Positions 56,350 through 64,000 of a DNA stretch of 64,000 nucleotides are shown here, piece after piece. A model generated the notes under the pieces. The model saw nothing but the letters and a program-made list of their open reading frames with translations, made no database searches and had not been told where the DNA came from. Each line of letters opens with the position of its first letter. Positions within the stretch are counted from its first letter, which is position 1. A program made the position numbers and the translations under genes. This stretch comes from Otatea glauca (Eukaryota > Streptophyta > Magnoliopsida > Poales > Poaceae): the NCBI GenBank assembly GCA_036346275.1, contig CM070726.1:32275410-32339409 (forward strand), in the 5' to 3' direction.

Positions 56350-57394
56350 AATCCCATAGGCGAACAAGTCTCAAACACTAATCCAGTATAAAGAGTAAAG
56401 GTACAACTAGTTTAAAATTACCTTCCAACTAAAAAAATCACGCAGCTGGATCATCTCAGTTCTCAAACCGCTCCTAATCGAGAGTTTTTTTTTCACCAAG
56501 CATCGAGCTTACCATTTTCTCTTTCTATACTTTTCTGATAAGTAATTTTTGGTTGGACTTGTTTGAAGGGATACACGGTTGGACTAAAGAGTATTTAGTG
56601 TTTTCTAGTCTGGTATTTAGGTGTGAGGGTCGGGAATAAAGGTGAGAGAGGTAGGTTTAGGATTTTATACTCGGTAGGAGAAGGTAATTTTCTGCTACTA
56701 TAATGGCAAAGTCAAAACCATAATGTACCGAAGCTGTGGAAAGCTATTTAGACCAGCTTTTAGCTTTTAGTTTCTCCTGATACAAATAAACTATTAGCTT
56801 TTTGGCTTTCGGCTGTGAAGAAGTCAGCCGTTCAAGATAGCTTGTGGTTTTTAAAGAAAGAAATGTCGAAGTTGAAGCTGTTCCAAACAGAGCCGTTGTC
56901 CAGTGTGTGATAGTATTCATCAGTATGTTGCAAGTTTGTCCCTATGTGAACTGCTCACCTATTTAGCCATGTCCTTCATTTTTTTTTCAAAAATAACTCC
57001 CACTCGAAAAAAAAATACAAAATAACCTATTTTCCTACCGCGAAAGGACTAGTGAGCGATACTTAGCTTCTTTCGTGCTACAATACCACGGTGCCGCACT
57101 ATAGTGCCGTGGGAAGTGGGCGACGCGGGAGGCGATGCAGATCACTGGAGTTGGCAACTTGCCGTGGTCCGAAGGCGCAGAAGGTACGTTGCTGTGGAGA
57201 GGACGCTAGTTTTGAAAATTTCGACAAGATTTTACACAATCTCATCCAAATCTCGGGATTTTGACCTAAATTTGACTTTTTTTACCGAATTTGGCCCAAT
57301 AAGCCTTAAGAAAGTCATATTCCATGAAAATTGGGTGAAAAGCTGAATTTTTAAGATATTTTAATTTCAATAGAAAAACTGTCAGATTTTTATA
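56350..57394. other. Unassigned intergenic sequence
   Basis: No gene. The small ORF at 57104-57346 has no recognisable domain and leads into the AT-rich repeat region. Confidence 0.4.
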
Positions 57395-58440
57395 AAATTG
57401 TACAAACTTGATCATATTTTGAAAAATTTATGGTACTATATTTAGTAATGTAGGATCATACATAAAAATTTGCATAAGAATTGAACATCATTTGTTATCT
57501 TTGAAAATCAAAAACAGAATGAACATAATTGAGATAGTAACCTTGCCAGAATTTTATAAATTTTCTCGAGTATGATCATGATCCAATTTTTTTATGAGAG
57601 CTTAATATTTGCCTCAGAACCCTTCTCCAAATTTTTTAAAAATTTTAAACTTTTTTTGTTTGCTCAATCAAATTTATGGATGCATTGAAATTCATTTGTT
57701 ATCTTTTAAAAATAAAAAACACAAGGAATATAAATGGTACAGTACCATTATAAGAATTTTATAAATTCACTGGAGTGTGATCACGTTCGAAAATTTTTAT
57801 GACAACTTAAGAATTGCCTCAACACCCTTCTCTAAAAGTTTCAAAAATTCTAACCATTTTTTTGGTTATTCAATCAAATCTATCTATTGATTATCAGACT
57901 TTTATCAAGACAGTCTGTCACAATTTTTTAATATTCCTCAATCTTGATCATCATATAAAAATTTTATGAGAATATTAGTGATTCTTCAGGATCATCCAAT
58001 TTTTTTTCAAAAATTTATAATGTTGTTTGAATAATTTTTCATTCGGTTGAAATTTATTGGTCAGCCTTCAATAGCACTATACTAATTTTTTAAAATCCCT
58101 CATGCTTTATCATCATCTGAAAATTTTATGAGAATATTATTGATGCGTCAGAACCATCCACAAAAATGTTTAAAATATTATAACGTGGTCTGCATCATTT
58201 TTCATTAGATTAAAAGTTTGTCAGTCAACCTTTTATAAGTTTAGTAGCATTGTCAGAATTTTTTAAAATTCCTCAGGCTTATCATCGTCTGAAATTCAAA
58301 AATTTTAACATCGTTTCGACTATTTTTCGCTCGGTTGAATTTCGCCAAGATTTTGGCATTTCTCGGCGAATTTTTGTAATTTTGGCTGAATTTCGGTTCA
58401 AAATTTCAGATTTCAATTTTTTTTTCAAATTTTGATGAGA
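57395..58440. repeat. Diverged AT-rich tandem repeat block
   Basis: About five units of roughly 150-200 bp share TTTTATGA(G/C)A, CAGAACC/CAGGATC, TTTTTCAAAAATT and GATCATCATAT-like words. TTGTTATCTTT begins successive units at 57491 and 57692. The block is framed by sequences rich in AATTTCGG or its complement (57210-57300, 58320-58450), so it may be the body of one element. Confidence 0.5.
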
Positions 58441-59237
58441 TTTTATCCGAAATTCTTAGACCCATATTCAAGATGTGATCCGAAAACGAAATTTGAACCT
58501 GAAACCGTGACTCCGAGCTGAGCGTTGCGTGCAGCTGCTGCCCTCCTCTCCCGACTCCCGCCTGTACAAGAAGATGAATGCATGCAGCAGGAAGACAAAA
58601 CTTGACCGGATGCGTACCGACGAGCCGAGACAAGCATTCGGCGTCCATTTACGAAATTATTCTTATCGATCCTTCTATATATTTTTTTTTCAGATCTAGT
58701 CTCCTCGTATTTACATCTATAAATTTGATCCTCTCCCCTACCACAAAAGATACGGCTAACGATATCTATCTCCTGTCGCTCCTTAAGAGCATGGAAGGCG
58801 GCTGATGTCCCGAGAGTAGCGTGGCTCACCACGGCAGATTAGCTTCTACTCTACATGAGTGCCGTAGCGAGTTTCTCCCACGCTCACTCATACGCTCCTG
58901 TGCTCATCTGACCTATCAAGGGAGCCGGTCACCTTCTACGCTCACACCTTCTGTGATGGAGGGATTAAATTTATAAATATATATGGGAGTGCTAGATTTG
59001 TAAAAAAAAAGAGAGATATATATAACTAGATAAAGATGATTTCATCATTTGCATGAAGTTCTCACTGTTGCAAGACGCTGATCAATCTTATGTTACTACT
59101 TCCGTGAATGCCGAATATGTGGGTGAGACCCGTTTTTTTCAGTGGTACGGTAGGACATTTTTCTCCTTTCGCCCAGAAGAATTGAGGGTTGCACTTGTGC
59201 TCTTTTTTTTGGGTTACATACACTAAGTAATAAAGAG
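58441..59237. other. Unassigned intergenic sequence
   Basis: No gene or clear repeat recognised. Confidence 0.4.
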
Positions 59238-59641
59238 AGTAAATTTTATAAAACTATGAGTTTTTTATATACTACTAGAAAACTACATATTTTAGTTTAT
59301 ATTTAAAAAATGACAGATTTAGAGATAACTTGTGTCAAAAACTATATGTTTTAAAATTGACTGTTTGTTTTAATGGGTTTGACTGACCGTTTCTTCTAAT
59401 GGGTTTGACGATGTGGGTCCATATGACAGTCTTATGCCCTCAAATTTCTCGTTTCACTAGCGCGTGAGGCTACCATGTGGACTTATACTGTCAGATCTGT
59501 TACAAGAAACGATCAATTTTAAAATGTATAGTTTTATTACACAAGTTCCCATAAAAATCCATACTTTTGTAAAATAGAAGTTAAAACATATAGTTTTATG
59601 ATAGTTTGTATAAAAAAACTTATAGTTTTGTGAAATTTACT
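59238..59641. mobile_element. MITE with long terminal inverted repeats
   Basis: AGTAAATTTTATAAAACTAT at the left is matched by the complement AGTAAATTTCACAAAACTAT at the right, and pairing continues imperfectly for about 120 bases on each side. Total 404 bp, no coding capacity, target duplication not resolved. Confidence 0.65.
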
Positions 59642-59809
59642 TAGAAAATGCAAAGGAAAAAGGCAAAGCACTGTAATACCGGAACGTGATTAGGAAAAAA
59701 AATGGATGTCGACATGTCGTAGCTTTTAATCTGCATTAGGGCAGGCAAGCTGGATTCAAAACCAATTCACAGGTCACTGACCTAGCAACAGAGACTGATA
59801 ATTACTTGT

Positions 59810-59890
59810 ATAACATGTAGAATCGTGAGAACAGTATGCAAGAATCCACTATAACATGTAGAATCGTGAGAACAGTATGCAAGAATCCAC
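59810..59890. repeat. Exact 41-bp tandem duplication
   Basis: 59810-59850 and 59851-59890 are identical except for the last base of the unit, which indicates a recent duplication. Confidence 0.9.
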
Positions 59891-60118
59891 GGAAAATTAC
59901 CTTCTTACTGATGGTTAGGTCCAGCATTGTGCTGAGTTGCAGCTTACAACTAATTTCACAGTGGCCTTTAAACATGATAGCATCCCAAGTGATCATTTCG
60001 AGGATGGGATCCCAGATGCACATAGGATGAAAAGCAGCAGAAAAAGGAACAAAAGCGATCAGCTTTACAAACTAGACTAGCTGCATGCTTAGCAATGTGC
60101 TTAAAAAGTTTTGGTTGT

Positions 60119-60535
60119 TCACAAATCATAGCACATGCTTTTTTCCTGTCTCCCAACAATTCTCAGCTGTACACGATTATAAAACAGTGATGACCAGAAT
60201 CTAGATGCTGAATTCTCTGTGTTGTATATTCTCAACTCGAATATTTCTTCTCGAAAGGGAGATTCCAACCAGGTTTTCAGATCTTGTGGGATTTGAATAT
60301 TGAAATCGCGCTCACCAATCGGCTTTTTTTTTCTTGGTGTTTCTTGAAGTTTATATTTTTCTTCCAGGATTGCTATGCTATAAACAACTTTAGCTAACAA
60401 AATTTTTTTTCCCTCTCTGTAATTTTGTACCTCTCCCACTTCTGCTTGTATGATGCGCAATAACAAAATGGTTGTAAATTGCATAAAAATATTAACACTC
60501 GTACTGTAGTCATCTCGAGTTTGAATCATCACCAA
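60119..60535 (-). CDS. Hypothetical ORF, 138 aa
   Basis: An open minus-strand frame starts MVMIQTRDDYSTSVNIFMQF, has a hydrophobic stretch (about 17-31) and continues with a charged, mixed-composition region including PQDLKTWLESPFREEIFELR. I recognise no domain and see no clear splice context or promoter. It could be a gene fragment or chance. Codon composition is AT-rich like its surroundings. Confidence 0.25.
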   Translation of the reverse strand: MVMIQTRDDYSTSVNIFMQFTTILLLRIIQAEVGEVQNYREGKKILLAKVVYSIAILEEKYKLQETPRKKKPIGERDFNIQIPQDLKTWLESPFREEIFELRIYNTENSASRFWSSLFYNRVQLRIVGRQEKSMCYDL

Positions 60536-61046
60536 ATTCCTGTACAGGCTGTACTATACATAAAAATTTCACAAAATAGCTCTCCCGGTTCCCTCTGGAA
60601 TTCCAGAAACTAGCAGAAACAAGCCGGTTCAGTTAAATTATTTTAACATAATATAACTCATGTAAATTACATAATGGTTCTTATAATAAAAAAGTCTTTA
60701 GTGTGATGGCTGCTAGACTAAAATATTAAGAATTATGAGGTTTAAAATCCCTCTCCTCTCCTTTCAAAATATTTAATTGTGTACTAATTAGTGTTATTAA
60801 GCATAATGCTAGGGAGGGTGCATGGCAATACAATGACAATTAGTTTTCATGCATGTATTAAAGTGCTGAGTTACAGTCAATTTCATTGAGTTTTAAGAGC
60901 TGGAATAAAAGTGTTAGTGGTTAGTGCATGGAGAATTAAAGTGCCAGTTTTATTGAGGGTTAGTGCATAGAAACCGACGTTCCTCTGACTTCTCTCCTTG
61001 GAAACTGACGCTCCTCTGTAACTCTCTCCTTGAAAACTGAGGTTCC
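60536..61046. other. Intergenic sequence with small tandem repeat
   Basis: At 60970-61054 a unit of about 32 bases (GAAACTGACG(C/T)TCCTCTG-TAACTCTCTCCTTG) occurs almost three times. No gene. Confidence 0.5.
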
Positions 61047-61054
61047 TCTGTAAC

Positions 61055-62034
61055 CATTGGTGTATCCAACGGGTGGGCTCGAGCCCACCCTCCGATCGTC
61101 AGATCCTATGTAACCTCTCTAACAGCGACGCTATTTTTTAGTATAACAGTAACGAATGTACATGCACTCAAGCGCGTCTAGAGGAAGAAGAAACTTTGCT
61201 AGGTGGTGAGCTACTTTTTAGACCATGTGGCTTCATGAGTCGTTGCTTGTTGAATACCTAATTTTGCAATTGGTAACTCTTCACTAGCTTTTTGTAAAAT
61301 TGGACTTGAACCCTCAATGTACGTAGAGACTATAAAGAGAGAGGGAGGTGACTCGACATCTCTTCTTTGCGAGGATATGGCAGCCCATCAAGTAGGGGGC
61401 ACTTGATGCATGTCGTCGGGACTCGGGATTGTAAGGGCACGGCAAGGACGTCGAATGAATATCGGGGAGCTGACGAGGGCACGGGTGTGTTGCAAAGGAC
61501 AACCCACTGTGACAATGATGAGCAGATTGTGAAGGTGACGTAGCGTGAGTTGGCGAGTGCCTAACCGACTGAGTGGACTGATCATGATAACAAATAGACA
61601 AAGTGAGCCTCTATTCTAATATATGATTTTTGAGAGGTGCTTCAATATTTTCCTTTTTGACAGATGCAGAAATATTAAAGTATGAATGGAAGGTAGATGG
61701 TAATTACTTACCCTTTCGCTTACTTCAAGATTTGTGCAACTTGTATTGGAAAGGAAAGCATTGAAGCACTGCTCATGATTTTTTTAATCAATTGTAAATA
61801 TGTCAGTGGGTTGAAAGAGACAATAGCCGATTTGTTTGATTAATTGGTGCTAACTTGTTTATAGATTTCCAAAAGTTTAACAAGCGAATGTTGCACAAGT
61901 ATTTCTCAAATAATGAACTACAAGTAGTAAAACTCGAACCGATGAGAATACAACACAAGCTGTTTAACATATTTGTCTCAATTTAACCCAATGTTTTAAA
62001 CCCATCCTCTATTTTTATCCTAGATTCGCCACTG
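61055..62034. mobile_element. hAT-type element, 980 bp, non-coding
   Basis: The ends CATTGGTGTATCCA (left) and CAGTGGCGAATCTA (complement of the right end) match at 10 of 14 bases. The flanking 8-mers TCTGTAAC (61047-61054) and TATGTAAC (62035-62042) match at 7 of 8. A perfect 20-bp palindrome lies just inside the left end (61071-61090). The minus-strand ORFs at 61314-61601 show no domain. Confidence 0.65.
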
Positions 62035-62042
62035 TATGTAAC

Positions 62043-62712
62043 TCTCTCCTTAGCTATAGAGGAGCCTCTCTCTTTAGCTATATAAAGAGCCTCCTCATGT
62101 ACATCAAAGGTAGAGAAAGGAACAAAACACAAAAGAGAAAGAAAGAATAGTATACACATCAAAGAAAAGGAACAAAAAAGTTCTCTGACCATTGATGGAA
62201 CTATAAACGTTAAGAAGAAAGAGAGGAGAGAAAAATTGATACGCAGGGTATTGCTAACATGTCTCAAGATGGGTTTGTGCTTTTGCACATATAAAAGATG
62301 ATTTGTGCTTTTGCACATATAAATATTGCTTATTCGGTTGAATTAAATTGTTCTAAATGATCTTATAGCTTTTGTATTGCTGCTTGTAGGTTATAGCTGT
62401 GATCGATCCTGAACCCTGGCCCAGCTTAGCTTTTCATTATTCTGAGCCTCTGTGACTCTGTCATCGACCAAATTGGCTACACGTAGGGTCTGGTCTGGCT
62501 TATCTTAAGTTCAGGTTTAAGAGGCTTAGAAGCTTAAAGTAGGGGCTAAACAACCTGCTTATCTCTGAATAAAAGTATGCTCTCTCTCTCCAGAACATAG
62601 CTATGCACGTACTCATCAGTGTAATATTAGTTAGATTATACCCATGAAACAGAACGAGAAATAGATGCATGGTTTCTATAAATTTAACGCAGGAACAAAG
62701 ATAATCAGTAGC
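62043..62712. other. Intergenic sequence with promoter-like TATA
   Basis: A TATATAAA stretch near 62079-62087 is followed by a purine-rich leader (AGAGAAAGGAACAAAACAC), resembling a transposon promoter. An exact near-tandem copy of TTTGTGCTTTTGCACATATAAA occurs at about 62273 and 62300. No gene recognised. Confidence 0.4.
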
Positions 62713-64000
62713 TATCGGGACTCAAATATGCAAATTCGAATCCTCTATGTATACTACACTAGTCCAGGATCACGCTAATGCACACAGGCTCAACATAGAT
62801 GAATACCACAATCATACACAGCGAAAATATAATAAAAGACATCATATATTAAATATTAAATTATTGAATGACCTTATGGTCAACTTACATGACCATGCCT
62901 CGCAAGGCTGAATAACAAATTAAAATGTAGCGGAATGAAAACATAGATAACCCCTCAGTATACCACAGGCAATTGACAAGGCTCGCACCCTAAACATTCG
63001 TCTCCTCCTGGTACTCCTCCTCCAGCACTGATGTAGACTCCTCAACTGGTGATTTGTTGTTAGCAAGGGTGAGTACTTAAAGCACTCAACAAGTTGTGCA
63101 CATAATGCAATTCTAGCATAACTATATGTAAGGCTTATTTCAAAGGAAAAGGCTAACATAGCTATTTTGCAATAAAGCAGTATTTATGAACAAGTATGAT
63201 AAATAGATTGAAAGGCATTAAAACAAATATCAGTAATAGTACTTTTCAGCATTTCCAAGTAAACATGGCATCAGCCCAAAGTCAAGTTCCAAACCTTCTT
63301 TTAACATCCAGTATTCCCATCCAGGTTTTTATTTTATAAAATTTAACCCTTAACTGTAATCCTCGAGCATTGCTCAATACCGCGAGCATGGTTATTTGAA
63401 TAGATTTTACACTCTGCAAAGGTTATGCACTTTACCCACACGACATGATCGTCTCTTTGTGCTTCTGGATTAACACATTTCCTTTGATGTGTCGGTAGAG
63501 TGATCATGACAAAACCTTTCAAAAACCTTTATCTCAACATTAACCCTCCCGATAAGCCATACACTACCCCTTCCCTCAGCGGAGGAGAAGGTTAGGACTG
63601 ACAAACCGTTAGATTGATGTGTAACGCCACATCCTCCGCTAGAACCACACTTCCGTGTAAGCACGCTTTTGTGTGATCATCCATCTGAGGAATCATATGT
63701 CAAGATATCGGTAATCCTATTTAGTTAGGTCTGTCCCGTACCAAACATGAGGCTCGCAAGGTTAAGTCCTTAAGCTGATTAGGGCAAGATTTCCACATAC
63801 CCTCTACCATTCCTGGCCCACCTTGGCACACTGCCCCTTGTCACTTACCCCAATCCAACTTATTTACCACCCCAGTTGATTACCATGCACCACGTGCTAT
63901 CAAGAAGTCAACATCGTTTCGTGACATACGTCACTGCAACTCAACATCATTGTGTGACAGCACCCGACACACCTTTCATAAATATGTTCCATATTTCATT
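62713..64000 (-). mobile_element. LTR of the TGTAACATCCC gypsy family (copy D), reverse orientation, cut by window end
   Basis: The complement of this segment corresponds to the last 1.3 kb of solo LTR A: it ends GTCCCGATA and contains the stretch with ACTAGTGTAG, the dyad (63070-63086) and the AGCGGAGGATGTGGCGTTAC block (near 63626-63645). Its start lies beyond the window, so I cannot tell whether it is solo or part of an element. Confidence 0.85.

Noticed and set aside
1..64000. CRISPR arrays, tRNA or rRNA genes
   Set aside because: No regularly spaced direct repeats and no cloverleaf or rRNA core sequences were seen. The repeats present belong to transposons, and primer-site matches to tRNA are only 12-13 bases.

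Overview
This is a grass (Poaceae-type) nuclear genome window. Reasons: two plant housekeeping or signalling genes with GC-rich 5' coding ends, Ty3/gypsy LTRs of 3 kb that begin TGTAACATCCC, a Ty1/copia element primed by initiator tRNA-Met, a Mutator-like transposase with a plant mobile domain (PMD) gene, and many hAT-type and foldback MITEs. I see no rRNA or tRNA gene, no CRISPR array and no bacterial or organellar operon.

Layout. Positions 1-5.2 kb are a mosaic of LTR-type sequence: an antisense PMD gene fragment at the left edge, an LTR-like promoter, a copia-type solo LTR, a very small LTR element (TRIM, about 2204-2850) and probably another LTR. A hAT MITE lies at 5554-5982. A full-length but broken copia element occupies 8025-14373 (target duplication ATAAT). 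A solo gypsy LTR lies at 14732-17941. A full-length decayed gypsy element of the same LTR family lies at 19547-31864 (target duplication GTAGG). A decayed Mutator-like transposase and a PMD gene follow in the same orientation (about 32.4-38.35 kb), cut by another LTR at 38349.

The gene island is 42.6-53.1 kb. On the minus strand there is an apparently intact 17-exon NPK1/ANP-class MAPKKK (42627-47972, 680 aa when the exons are joined; one intron is GC-AG and another carries a hAT MITE) and an intact single-exon U-box/ARM ubiquitin ligase (51467-53110, 547 aa). These are the only two genes I regard as functional. A hAT transposon remnant with a recognisable transposase (54192-56341) and a shortened relative (ending near 48998) lie on either side of the U-box gene. 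From 56 to 62.7 kb there are diverged tandem repeats, a long-TIR MITE and another hAT element. The window closes inside a fourth copy of the gypsy LTR, in reverse orientation (62713 onward).

The most unusual signal is a pair of related hAT MITEs (5554-5982 and 46217-46539). They have the same outer termini and alignable bodies, but the short motif repeated inside the body and at the inner end of the TIR differs: ATTATCG/ATATCG in one and AAACCG in the other. It looks as if the repeated sites and the TIR changed together. Second is the TRIM, whose LTRs carry a plant snRNA-type upstream element and a TATA box at the spacing known for RNA polymerase III snRNA genes.
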